In this document: one piece after another, positions 24,969 through 32,454 of the stretch
Layout of the letters: every line of letters starts with the position of its first letter
Position numbering within the stretch: the stretch's first letter is position 1
Made by a program: the position numbers and the translations under genes
The notes under the pieces: model-generated
Told to the model about the DNA's origin: nothing
What the model saw: only the letters and a program-made list of their open reading frames with translations
Database searches by the model: none
Assembly: GCA_030647435.1 (NCBI GenBank)
Contig: JAUSJX010000107.1
Location: 1-64,000 of the forward strand
From: Candidatus Rokuibacteriota bacterium
Lineage (GTDB): Bacteria; Methylomirabilota; Methylomirabilia; Rokubacteriales; CSP1-6
Length of the DNA stretch: 64,000 bases
Reading direction: 5' to 3'

Positions 24969-25334
24969 ATGCGGCGGTGGCTCGTGGCGGCGTTCGTCGG
25001 ACTGGTGTCGCTCCCATTCATCGCACAGGCCCAGGAGTTCAAGCCGCCGTCGAACTTAAAATCGCCCGCGATGATTGCCGAGGGCCGGGCGTTCTTCAAC
25101 CTGCGCTGCGCCGGCCGCTGCCACGGCGTGGATGGGCAGGAAGGCTTCGATGGCCCGATCCTGGTCGGCAAAGCCTACCTCGATCCGACATTCGTCTACG
25201 TTACCCTCATAACCGGGCGTCCCGGCAGCGCCATGCCCAGCTGGAAGGGCCGTCTGTCCGACCCCGAGCTGTGGAAGGTTATCGCCTTCATGTCGTCGCT
25301 GGGCGACCAGGCCCGGGCGGCAAAGGAGAAGTAG
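24969..25334 (+). CDS. Small periplasmic c-type cytochrome with atypical CX3CH heme site
   Basis: 121 residues: signal peptide (WLVAAFVGLVSLPFIAQAQ), then a single cytochrome c fold. The heme motif reads CAGRCH, three residues between the cysteines instead of two, near residue 47. A methionine in SAMPSWKGRLSD (about residue 92) is the probable axial ligand, followed by the terminal helix ELWKVIAFMSSLG. Position after the PQQ sugar dehydrogenase suggests it accepts electrons from that enzyme. The 3' end of the gene (from 25229) is duplicated at 27298. The ATG at 24969 is chosen because the signal peptide starts there; it lies four bases after the terminator-like hairpin tail, so its own promoter is unclear. 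Confidence 0.8.
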   Translation: MRRWLVAAFVGLVSLPFIAQAQEFKPPSNLKSPAMIAEGRAFFNLRCAGRCHGVDGQEGFDGPILVGKAYLDPTFVYVTLITGRPGSAMPSWKGRLSDPELWKVIAFMSSLGDQARAAKEK

Positions 25335-25497
25335 TCCCGAGTAATCCCCCTATGTCCCCCGCACGTAGCGCTGGAGCAGGAGGGTGAGGCCGAAGCCGCG
25401 CGCGCCCCACGCGGCGGCGGCGGGCGTTCCCGCGCCGGCCATGAGCAGGCCGTCGAGCAGCGAGATCCCGGCGATGAAGCTCACGACCGAGCGGGGG
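25229..25497. repeat. Copy A of a 269-bp direct repeat (cytochrome 3' end plus UbiA 3' end)
   Basis: Aligns without gaps to 27298-27566 (constant offset 2069), with about 18 mismatches counted by eye. It contains the last codons of the intact cytochrome gene and the last codons of a truncated UbiA gene. Copy B has the opposite state. Confidence 0.9.
25350..25497 (-). pseudogene. 3' fragment of the UbiA prenyltransferase gene
   Basis: The last ~49 codons of a UbiA-type gene including its stop, matching the end of the intact gene at 27419. The frame breaks at 25497, where unrelated sequence begins. Confidence 0.85.
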
Positions 25498-25633
25498 GCT
25501 CCCACCCTATGATTCAAAATCCCGATTCAACCTCTGTTCCCCGCTCAGGCAGGATCGGCCCGAGATGGGAGGGGAGTTTATCCGCACTGTGACAAGGCAG
25601 GTCCCGAGGAGGGACCCTCGGGCGAGGTGGGTC

Positions 25634-25792
25634 ATGACTGAGAACGGGTCTTATGTTATCTGCGCTCCGCGCGGCGTGCGCAGCGCCGAGGCACTCGCCG
25701 CGGCGGTGACGCAGGCGTTCGTCGCCAAGGGGCCGACCGTGATCGAGACCGTCGTCGATTCCGATCACTATGTAGATACCGTGAAGGATTGA
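25634..25792 (+). pseudogene. 3' fragment of a thiamine-diphosphate enzyme (acetolactate synthase-like)
   Basis: About 50 residues; the section VRSAEALAAAVTQAFVAKGPTVIETVV followed by DHYVDTVKD is the typical last strand-helix-strand of the ThDP-binding C domain in acetolactate synthase-like enzymes. Everything upstream (the catalytic domains) is missing. The stop overlaps the start of the MFS gene, which suggests the two were neighbours in the donor genome. Confidence 0.65.
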
Positions 25793-25794
25793 CC

Positions 25795-26985
25795 GTGGCC
25801 ACACGAACCGTCATCACCAGCGCCACGATGGTGCTAGCCGCCGGCTTCTGCGTGCTGTTCATCGGCGGCGGCGCCCGCTTCGCCATCGGGCTGACGCTGA
25901 AATCGGTGGTCGAGGAATTCGGCTGGGGGCGCAGCGAGCTCGGCATCGCAGTGGCGCTGTTCCAGATCGTCTCGGCCGCCTGCATGTATGTCGCCGGGCG
26001 CCTGTCCGACCGCATGAGCCCGCGCCTGGTGCTGGGCGGCGGGCTCGCTATCGCCGGGGTCGGCATCGGCCTGATGAGCCTGATGGCTGCGCCCTGGCAC
26101 GCGCTCATCCTCTACGGCGTGGTGTTCGCCATCGGCAACGGCGCCGCCTCGATCATCCCGGTGGGCGTGATGGTGACGCGGGCGTTTCCCCGCCGCACCG
26201 GACTCGCCAATGCCGTCGTCAGCTCGGGCATGAGCGTCGGTCAGCTCGTCGTGATCTCCGCGTTGGCGGCGGTGCTGGTCGCGATCGGTTGGCGTTCGGT
26301 GTTCTTCTGGCTCGGCATCGCCCATCTGGTGCTGGTGCCGCTGCTGGTGCTGGCGATCCCCGCAACAGGCGGCAGCCGCGGCGCACAGGCCGCTGCCTCG
26401 CCCGCCGGCCTCGGCACCCGGCAGGCGGCGAGCACGCGCCAATTCTGGCTTCTGCTCGGCGTCTACGCCCTGTGCGGACTCGATGATTTCTTCGTCACCA
26501 CCCATGTGGTCGCCTTCGCCCAGGACCGCGGGTTCGATGCCTTCCTCGCCGGCAATCTGCTGGCGTTGATGGGACTGACCGCGCTGGTCGGCGTGGTGGC
26601 GTCCGGGGCGTGGAGCGACCGATCCGGACCGGTGTGGCCGACGGTGGCCTCGTTCGTCGCCCGACTCGCCGCATTCGTACTGATCCTGGTCGACCAGTCG
26701 ACCGTCTCGGTGGCGATCTTCGCCCTGGTGTTCGGCGCCACCTTCCTGGTCACCGCGCCGCTCACCGTCATCTTCGTGGTGCAGAGCTTCGGCACGAAAA
26801 GCCTCGGCGCCCTCACCGGCCTGATCATCATGGTGCACCACATGTTCGGCGGCATCGGCGCCTATCTCGGCGCCGCCGCCTTCGATCGCCTGGGCGGCTA
26901 CGACCTGGCGTTCGCGGTGATGATGTTCTCCAACGTGCTGGCGCTGGTGCTCACGTTCGGGCTGCGGCGAACGGCGAGTCAGTAG
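25795..26985 (+). CDS. MFS transporter (probably acquired with flanking fragments)
   Basis: About 396 residues, 12 predicted helices, with the loop 2-3 motif GRLSDRMSPRLVLGGG and the matching second-half loop SGAWSDRSGPVWP. An in-frame AFPRRTGLANAVVSSGMSVGQ segment resembles monocarboxylate/oxalate-type MFS carriers (NNP/MCT-like), but substrate is not clear. The start may be TTG 25789 or GTG 25795, both overlapping the end of the ThDP-enzyme fragment. It is the only intact gene in a 1.8-kb block placed between two copies of a host repeat and bordered by fragments of other genes. Its sequence style (many CTGGTG and GGCGCC runs) is close to but not the same as the neighbours. Confidence 0.8.
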   Translation: MATRTVITSATMVLAAGFCVLFIGGGARFAIGLTLKSVVEEFGWGRSELGIAVALFQIVSAACMYVAGRLSDRMSPRLVLGGGLAIAGVGIGLMSLMAAPWHALILYGVVFAIGNGAASIIPVGVMVTRAFPRRTGLANAVVSSGMSVGQLVVISALAAVLVAIGWRSVFFWLGIAHLVLVPLLVLAIPATGGSRGAQAAASPAGLGTRQAASTRQFWLLLGVYALCGLDDFFVTTHVVAFAQDRGFDAFLAGNLLALMGLTALVGVVASGAWSDRSGPVWPTVASFVARLAAFVLILVDQSTVSVAIFALVFGATFLVTAPLTVIFVVQSFGTKSLGALTGLIIMVHHMFGGIGAYLGAAAFDRLGGYDLAFAVMMFSNVLALVLTFGLRRTASQ

Positions 26986-27003
26986 CTGGGGGTCGTTCGG
27001 CGC

Positions 27004-27078
27004 AGCATCGATGAGATCGTCGGGACGGGGTAGGCTGCCGGCATGCGTGGTCAGGACGCGCGCGAGGCTCCCTTTCAT
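27004..27078 (-). pseudogene. 5' fragment of a MetE-like (cobalamin-independent methionine synthase family) gene
   Basis: The first 25 residues, MKGSLARVLTTHAGSLPRPD and on, match the strongly conserved opening of MetE C-domain-like proteins (TTHxGSLPRP). After about DDLID the frame runs into unrelated sequence at the end of the MFS gene. Only the start of the gene is present. Confidence 0.65.
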
Positions 27079-27085
27079 GGCGTGA

Positions 27086-27300
27086 CTACTTCTTCACGAG
27101 CGGGCAGCCCCCTCGGCAAGAGGGCGGAACGCCTGGTCGCCCGGAATCGTCGCGACGATCTTCGCCAGGTCCCATTCGCTCTTCGACTCGTCGGGCGTCT
27201 TGGCCTGCATCAGGTACATGTCCCGGATCGCCCGCCCGTCCTCGCGGATGCGCCCCTGCCTGGTCATGAAGTCGTTGATCGGCATCTCCTTCATCTTCGC
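27086..27300 (-). pseudogene. 3' fragment of a Liv-type (branched-chain amino acid) ABC binding-protein gene, frameshifted
   Basis: KMKEMPINDFMTRQGRIR, RDMYLMQAKTPDESKSEWD and ATIPGDQAFRPLAEG are the typical closing segments of LivK/UrtA-like binding proteins. The expected ending (GCPLVKK then stop at 27086) is reached only after adding one G in the run near 27100; as written the frame stops earlier. The upstream part of the gene is absent, replaced at 27300 by copy B of the host repeat. Confidence 0.7.
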
Positions 27301-27403
27301 CATGCCCAGCTGGAAGGGTCGTCTGTCCGACCCCGAGCTGTGGAAGGTCATCGCCTTCATGTCGTCGCTGGGCGACCAGGCCCGGGCGGCGGGAGGGAAG
27401 TAG
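27298..27403 (+). pseudogene. 3' fragment of the c-type cytochrome gene
   Basis: Repeats the last 34 codons of the cytochrome gene (AMPSWKGRLSDPELWKVIAF and on) including the stop; signal peptide and heme motif are missing. It lies in copy B of the direct repeat. Confidence 0.9.
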
Positions 27404-27566
27404 CCCTGAGCGGTCCCCCTATGTCCCCCGCACGTAGCGCTGGAGCAGGAGGGTGAGGCCGAAGCCGCCCGCGCCCCACGCGGCGGCGCCGGGCGCTCCC
27501 GCGCCGGCCATGAGAAGGCCGTCGAGCAGCGAGATCCCGGCGATGAAGCTCACGACGGCGCGGGGG
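27298..27566. repeat. Copy B of the 269-bp direct repeat
   Basis: Same segment as 25229-25497. Here the UbiA gene is complete and the cytochrome gene truncated. Together the two copies bracket about 1.8 kb of inserted sequence. Confidence 0.9.
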
Positions 27567-28291
27567 ATGTTGGCACGCCCGGGCCGCACGAGGAGCCAGA
27601 CGCCGTAGCCGACCCAGGCGAGGAAGCCCAGGTAGAGCGCGGCCCCGACGCCGCCGCGGGTCAGCGCCGGGATCCCGTACGCGAACGGCGCGCCGAGGAA
27701 CAAGAGCGGCCAGAGATTTCGAAACGCGGCCAGGTTCTCCTGCTTCGCCACGTAGGTCAGCCCGATGAGGTACGAGAGGAGCACGGTTGCGCCGATCACC
27801 ACCGGCGCCCCGAGACCTCCGGCGACGGCGAGCGCAGCGGTCGCGTAGACGAGCACGCGGCATAGCCCCATCAGAAGTGGGCTCCACGGATTCGCCTTGT
27901 GGCGCGCATCGTAGAAGACGATGAGCGCCGCCAGGATGAACCCGGACAGGATCGTGGAGGCATATCCTCGTTGGCCCGTCCAGGCAGCCTCCGCCGCCAG
28001 CGCCGCGAGGCCGGCCGCCAGCAGGCCGTAGCCGGCGGCGAACACGGTCGTCGCCTTCACGAGTCCGGCCGGGATGGGGCGCTCGGGGCGCTCCCGCGCG
28101 TCGATCTCCCGGTCGAAGGCATCGTTGAGATACATGCCCCCGATGTAGAAGAGCGAGAGGGCGAGGGCGAGAAGCGCCGGCGGACCAGGGCCGACGGAGA
28201 CGCCCGCGAGCGCGACGCCCGCCAGCACGTTGGTCCAGACCGTCGGCAGGTTGGAAATCCGACCGAGCCGGAGGTAGACGCTCCAACTCAC
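27419..28291 (-). CDS. eboC: UbiA-family prenyltransferase, EboC-like
   Basis: 290 residues, multi-pass membrane protein with the first Asp-rich motif NDAFDREIDARERPERPI (Mg-diphosphate binding) near residue 56 and a second motif region YDARHKANPW near 128. This is the UbiA superfamily, which attaches prenyl chains to aromatic or other acceptors. The gene is divergent from, and next to, genes for EboA, a TatD-type hydrolase and an alkaline-phosphatase-fold protein. UbiA, EboA, TatD and a phosphodiesterase-like protein are together diagnostic of ebo clusters, where EboC is the prenyltransferase. By itself the protein could serve quinone or heme pathways, so the name rests on context. Its 3' end is duplicated at 25350. 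Confidence 0.8.
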   Translation of the reverse strand: MSWSVYLRLGRISNLPTVWTNVLAGVALAGVSVGPGPPALLALALSLFYIGGMYLNDAFDREIDARERPERPIPAGLVKATTVFAAGYGLLAAGLAALAAEAAWTGQRGYASTILSGFILAALIVFYDARHKANPWSPLLMGLCRVLVYATAALAVAGGLGAPVVIGATVLLSYLIGLTYVAKQENLAAFRNLWPLLFLGAPFAYGIPALTRGGVGAALYLGFLAWVGYGVWLLVRPGRANIPRAVVSFIAGISLLDGLLMAGAGAPGAAAWGAGGFGLTLLLQRYVRGT

Positions 28292-28363
28292 GCGGGCTGT
28301 CTCTCCACGACACAGACGCTAGCAAGCGCGGGAGCCGGGTGTCAAACGGACTCGGCAAGGCGC

Positions 28364-28393
28364 TTGCGGTCGCGTTCCCCCCTCGGCTATGCT
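28364..28393 (+). promoter_or_regulatory. Probable promoter for the eboA-eboB-eboF operon
   Basis: TTGCGG (28364-28369), an 18-bp spacer and TATGCT (28388-28393) form a fair sigma-70 type promoter in the divergent gap between eboC and eboA. Confidence 0.4.
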
Positions 28394-28473
28394 CAGCGCG
28401 CGCGGGACCGGGACAGGCGCCTTCGATGCGAGAGGGACGCGGAGTCGTTGGGACGGGAACGGAGGGCCGCTTG

Positions 28474-29190
28474 GTGACGCTGATTTCATCGCAGGTGGAA
28501 AAGGCGCTTCGGGAGCTCGTGGAGCGCAGGACCGAGACGGCGTCCCGTGAGTGGCTCGCGCGGACGTCCGCGGCGTTCGGGGCCGCGCCGGACCGCGGTG
28601 CGCTCCTGGAGGCCTTCACGGCCGCGACCCGACGGCTCGGCCGGGCCCGCCTCGCGCCCACCGAGGAGGAGATCGCGCGGCTGGCCGGGGCCGGCGTAAG
28701 CTGGCCGATCGGGACCTGGGGAGCGGACGAGCTCGGCCGGGTCGCGCTGCTCGTCGCGGCGGCCGCCCACTGGCCCGAGGCCGAGCTGGAGGCGCTTGTG
28801 GAGGAATGCTACCGCCAGGGTGACGGCGCCGAGCGGCAGGCCGTGCTGCGGGCCTTGCCCCTGCTGCCCGCGCCGGAGCGATTTCTCGAGATCGCCGTGG
28901 ACGCGTGCCGGAGCCATATCCAGCCGCTCTTCGAAGCGATCGCGTGTGAGAACCCGTATCCGGCGCGTCATTTCCCAGAGCTCAACTTCAACCAGATGGT
29001 TCTCAAGGCGCTGTTTACGGGGGTCGCGCTGGCGCGGATCATTGGGTGCGACGGCCGCGTGACTTCCGAGCTCAGCCGGATGGCCGCCGACTACGCGAGC
29101 GAGCGGCGGGCGGCCGGGCGGAGCGTTCCGCCGGACATTGGGCGACTCACAGGGGGCCGACTCACCGGAGACAGGGGAGACCAACCATGA
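28474..29190 (+). CDS. eboA: EboA-domain protein
   Basis: 238 residues, alpha-helical, cytosolic by appearance. The conserved EboA core is plain near the C-terminus: ENPYPARHFPELNFNQMVLK followed by ALFTGVALARI and RMAADYASERRAAGR. EboA proteins have no established enzymatic function; they occur in ebo clusters of cyanobacteria (next to scytonemin genes), pseudomonads, Bacteroidetes and an algal endosymbiont, where the set is proposed to move or process a prenylated small-molecule precursor. The GTG at 28474 is chosen for the GGAGGG ribosome binding site 7 bases upstream; an ATG at 28426 is possible. The stop overlaps the next start (ATGA), so the operon is tight. Confidence 0.85.
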   Translation: MTLISSQVEKALRELVERRTETASREWLARTSAAFGAAPDRGALLEAFTAATRRLGRARLAPTEEEIARLAGAGVSWPIGTWGADELGRVALLVAAAAHWPEAELEALVEECYRQGDGAERQAVLRALPLLPAPERFLEIAVDACRSHIQPLFEAIACENPYPARHFPELNFNQMVLKALFTGVALARIIGCDGRVTSELSRMAADYASERRAAGRSVPPDIGRLTGGRLTGDRGDQP

Positions 29191-30071
29191 AGCTCTTCGA
29201 TCCGCACATCCACATGACGTCCCGGACCACGCTCGACTACGAAGCCATGGCCGGGGCGGGCATCGCAGCCGTCGTGGAGCCATCGTTCTGGATGGGACAG
29301 CCCCGCACGCACGTGGGCTCCTTCGAGGACTACTTCGCCTCGCTGCTGGGTTGGGAGCGGTTCCGCGCCAGCCAGTTCGGCATCCGCCACTTCTGCACGC
29401 TCTCGCTCAACCCGAAAGAGGCCAATTCCGCGCGGATCGCCCAGGGCGTGATCGACCTGCTGCCCCGCTACCTCTCCAAGGATGGAGTCGTGGCGGTGGG
29501 CGAGATCGGCTACGACGACATGACGTCGGAGGAAGACAAGTACTTCGCCGCGCAGCTCGAGCTGGCGATCCGGTTCGACCTGCCGGTGCTGATCCACACG
29601 CCCCACCGCGACAAGAAGCGCGGAACCGAGCGGAGCCTCGCGCTCATCCGGGAGGTGGGGTTCCCCGAGGAGCGGGCGCTCATCGACCACAACACCGAGG
29701 AGACGCTGCCGCTGGTGCTCGAGAGCGCGTGCTGGGCGGGCCACTCCATCTACCCCTTCACGAAGATGGACGAGCCGCGCATGGTCGCCCTCGTCAAGCG
29801 ATATGGTCCAGACCGGATCCTGATCAACAGCGCGGCCGACTGGGGCGTGAGCGACCCGCTGAAGGTCCCCAAGACCGCCGCCCTCATGCGCGAGAGCGGG
29901 ATCTCCGAGGCGGACATCGAGCGGATCGTGTGGGAGAACCCCGTCGCCTTCTTCAGCCAGAGCGGCCGACTGGACCTCGGCCCCGCGGCGGACAGCCCGG
30001 CAATAGACCAGACGCAGCTGTGGGAGGGGAACTCGGTCCTGCGGGGCCAGCAGCCCATCGTGAAGCGCTGA
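29187..30071 (+). CDS. eboB: TatD-family metal-dependent hydrolase, EboB-like
   Basis: 294 residues, amidohydrolase TIM barrel of the TatD type. It has the first metal site KLFDPHIHM (HxH), the glutamate in VVAVGEIGYDD, HTPHRDK and IDHNTEE contributing histidines, and an Asp in INSAADWG near residue 215. It differs from DNase TatD in lengths of loops, as EboB proteins do. The gene starts within the stop of eboA and is followed 12 bases after its end by eboF, so cotranscription is near certain. Substrate unknown; in ebo clusters this hydrolase is one of the constant members. Confidence 0.85.
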   Translation: MKLFDPHIHMTSRTTLDYEAMAGAGIAAVVEPSFWMGQPRTHVGSFEDYFASLLGWERFRASQFGIRHFCTLSLNPKEANSARIAQGVIDLLPRYLSKDGVVAVGEIGYDDMTSEEDKYFAAQLELAIRFDLPVLIHTPHRDKKRGTERSLALIREVGFPEERALIDHNTEETLPLVLESACWAGHSIYPFTKMDEPRMVALVKRYGPDRILINSAADWGVSDPLKVPKTAALMRESGISEADIERIVWENPVAFFSQSGRLDLGPAADSPAIDQTQLWEGNSVLRGQQPIVKR

Positions 30072-30083
30072 CGCCGGGGCATC

Positions 30084-31478
30084 ATGCACCGGACCGTCGC
30101 CCTGCTTGTCGTCGGCCTGACCGGTGACCTTCTCGGCGACGCCACACCGAATCTCCAGGCGCTCAGCCGGGAGGGATGCGCGCGGCCGCTCGAGCCCGTC
30201 CTGCCCGCCGTCACCTGCTCCGTCCAGTCCACCTTCACCACGGGGCTCCCGCCGAGAGACCACGGCGCGGTCGCCAACGGCTGGTACTTCCGCGACCTGG
30301 GGGAAGTCTGGCTCTGGCGACAGTCCAACCGGCTCGTGGCTGGAGAGAAAATCTGGGAGACGGCCGCCCGGCGCGATCCGGCCTTCACCTGCGCGAATCT
30401 CTTCTGGTGGTACAACATGTACTCGACCGCCACCTACGCCGTCACGCCGCGGCCCATGTACCCGGCGGACGGGCGGAAGCTCCCCGACATCTACACGGAG
30501 CCGCCCGAGCTCCGCGCGGAGCTCCAGGGGCGGCTCGGCACCTTCCCGCTGTTCAACTTCTGGGGACCGACGGCGGACATCACCTCGAGCCGGTGGATCG
30601 CCGACTGCGCGCTGCACGTCTACGACACGCGCCGGCCGACGCTCACTCTCGTCTACCTGCCGCATCTCGACTACAACCTGCAGCGCTTAGGTCCCCGCCA
30701 CCCCGATCTCCGGAAAGACCTCGGCGCCATCGACGCCCTCTGCGGCGAGCTGATCCGGCACGTGCGGCGCGACGGGGCCCGGGTCGTCGTGCTCTCGGAG
30801 TACGGCATCACGGAGGTCCGGGGTCCCGTCCATCCGAACCGCGCCCTACGCGAGGCCGGGCTCATCCGGGTGAGGACCGAGCTCGGGCGAGAGCTCCTGG
30901 ACGCCGGGGCGTCCGAGGCCTTCTGCGTCGCGGACCACCAAGTGGCGCACGTCTACGTGCGGCGCCGCGAGCGGGTCGCCGAGGTGAAGCGGCTCCTCGA
31001 GGCGCTCCCGGGCGTCGCGGCCGTGCTCGACGACGAGGGGAAGCGCGCACATGGGCTCGATCACCCGCGCTCGGGGGAGCTGGTGGCGCTCGCCGCCCGC
31101 GACCGCTGGTTCACCTACTACTACTGGCTCGACGACCAGGTGGCGCCGGACTTCGCGCGCACCGTCGATATCCACCGCAAGCCCGGCTACGATCCGGTCG
31201 AGCTATTCCTGGATCCGGCGCTGCGCGCCCCCAAGCTCAAGGTGGGCTGGACGCTGCTCAGGAAGGCGGCCGGGTTCCGGTACCTCATGGACGTGATCCC
31301 GCTCGACGCGAGCCTCGTGCGAGGCTCCCACGGCCGGCTCCCCGAGACCCCCGAGGCCGGTCCCGTGCTGATCTCGAGCGAGGCCGGGCTCGTTCCCGCG
31401 GATGTCGTGCGGGCTACCGACGTCAAGTCGCTCCTCCTGGCCCACGTGTTCGGGCTCGCACCCGGGGTCAGGTCTTGA
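30084..31478 (+). CDS. eboF: Alkaline phosphatase-fold (type I phosphodiesterase/nucleotide pyrophosphatase) protein, EboF-like
   Basis: 464 residues. The nucleophile Thr region (PAVTCSVQSTFTTGLPPRDHG) and metal ligands of the alkaline phosphatase superfamily are present: GLTGDLL at the start, YLPHLDYNLQRLGP, VVVLSEYGIT and FCVADHQVAHVYV. This superfamily cleaves phosphodiesters or pyrophosphates. In ebo clusters the equivalent gene is eboF. The typical eboD (3-dehydroquinate synthase-like) and eboE (TIM barrel) genes are missing here. The last five residues (PGVRS) and the stop codon are provided by the inserted transposase unit that begins at 31464, so the natural 3' end has been displaced by that insertion. 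Confidence 0.8.
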   Translation: MHRTVALLVVGLTGDLLGDATPNLQALSREGCARPLEPVLPAVTCSVQSTFTTGLPPRDHGAVANGWYFRDLGEVWLWRQSNRLVAGEKIWETAARRDPAFTCANLFWWYNMYSTATYAVTPRPMYPADGRKLPDIYTEPPELRAELQGRLGTFPLFNFWGPTADITSSRWIADCALHVYDTRRPTLTLVYLPHLDYNLQRLGPRHPDLRKDLGAIDALCGELIRHVRRDGARVVVLSEYGITEVRGPVHPNRALREAGLIRVRTELGRELLDAGASEAFCVADHQVAHVYVRRRERVAEVKRLLEALPGVAAVLDDEGKRAHGLDHPRSGELVALAARDRWFTYYYWLDDQVAPDFARTVDIHRKPGYDPVELFLDPALRAPKLKVGWTLLRKAAGFRYLMDVIPLDASLVRGSHGRLPETPEAGPVLISSEAGLVPADVVRATDVKSLLLAHVFGLAPGVRS

Positions 31479-32454
31479 AATCCAACACGCTGGACGCGAC
31501 GGGGTACTCAGCGCTCCGCGACAGGGCACGGCTCACCGTCGCGTAGTGCACGCCGAGGAACTCTCCGATCTCCTTCATGGTGTAGCCGTGCTCATGGACT
31601 GCGAGGGCACATCGCGCATCGCGGTCGCATTTGGACGTGACGTTTGTGAAGAGCGCGGCCAGCGGTGGACGCAGGGCGAAACGCTGCGCCCGCGGTACCT
31701 CGACGAGGGTGGCGGCGTCCGGAGCTCGCTCACGCAGGCGAGCCAAGAAATCGGCGTCACCCATCACAAGCCGCGAGCTGAGGGGCTCCAGCGGATCGGC
31801 TGTCTCCGCGAGCCCCGCTTCGACGAACTGCCGGTACCGATGCTCCGCCCGCGCGCGGACGGGCGTGTCGCCAAGGGACAACACCCAATCCACCGTCAGG
31901 AACGTGGGCACGGGCGCCTCGCCCGCCGTGGCGCGGTAGCTACTCCAGGGCCACCGTCCGGGATGGGTGACGAGGCCCGCGCGCACCGGGTTGAGTACGA
32001 CATAGCGGCAGACCTCGCGCAGATAAGCATCCCGGTCCACCACTTGGGCATGGAACCGCCCCTGCAGTACGTGCCCGGGGCGCTCGTGCCGGCGGGCGAA
32101 GCGCTGGCTGTACACTCCGTTGAGCTGGCGCATGGCGCGGGAGAGATTGGCCTCGGGAGTTTCCAGCAGGAGGTGGTAGTGATTGCCCATCAGGCAGTAC
32201 GCGTGGCACAGGATGTGGTACCGCGCGACAGTGGAGGCGAGCACCGCCAGGAAGCTCTCGCAGTCTGCGTCATCCTCGAAGATGGGCTGGCGCCCGTTGC
32301 CGCGGGCCGTGACATGATAGAGCGCGTCCTTGAAGGCCAAGCGAAGCGGCCGTGCCATAGCTCGACCGTACCGCCACGCTGGTGCGTTGCTCAAGATGTA
32401 CTCGGCGAGATACGCTGATGAAAGTAGAAATGTCGTAATGCAAGACCTGACCCC
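31464..32454. mobile_element. REP-associated tyrosine transposase (RAYT) unit with inverted ends
   Basis: A 991-bp unit bounded by GGGGTCAGGTCTTG at 31464-31477 and its reverse complement at 32441-32454, containing one transposase gene on the minus strand. It lies exactly between the 3' ends of eboF and of the CoA-transferase gene and provides stop codons to both. A solo end copy is at 12733. The ends are well conserved, so the unit is probably recent. Confidence 0.85.
31468..32358 (-). CDS. RAYT/IS200-like Y1 HUH transposase with C-terminal DnaA-like helix-turn-helix
   Basis: 296 residues from the ATG at 32358. The Y1 transposase domain is typical: MARPLRLAFKDALYHVTARG, the AYCLMGNHYHLLLETP segment carrying the HUH histidines, MRQLNGVYSQRFARRH, the HVLQGRFHAQVVD loop and YLREVCRYVVLNPVRAGLV with the candidate catalytic tyrosine. 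The C-terminal ~70 residues hold a helix-turn-helix of the DnaA/Trp-repressor kind (YTMKEIGEFLGVHYATVSRA). Such enzymes nick and mobilise REP-like hairpins. The stop codon lies within the left inverted end. All motifs appear intact, so the enzyme may be active and could mobilise the solo end elsewhere. Confidence 0.92.
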   Translation of the reverse strand: MARPLRLAFKDALYHVTARGNGRQPIFEDDADCESFLAVLASTVARYHILCHAYCLMGNHYHLLLETPEANLSRAMRQLNGVYSQRFARRHERPGHVLQGRFHAQVVDRDAYLREVCRYVVLNPVRAGLVTHPGRWPWSSYRATAGEAPVPTFLTVDWVLSLGDTPVRARAEHRYRQFVEAGLAETADPLEPLSSRLVMGDADFLARLRERAPDAATLVEVPRAQRFALRPPLAALFTNVTSKCDRDARCALAVHEHGYTMKEIGEFLGVHYATVSRALSRSAEYPVASSVLDFKT

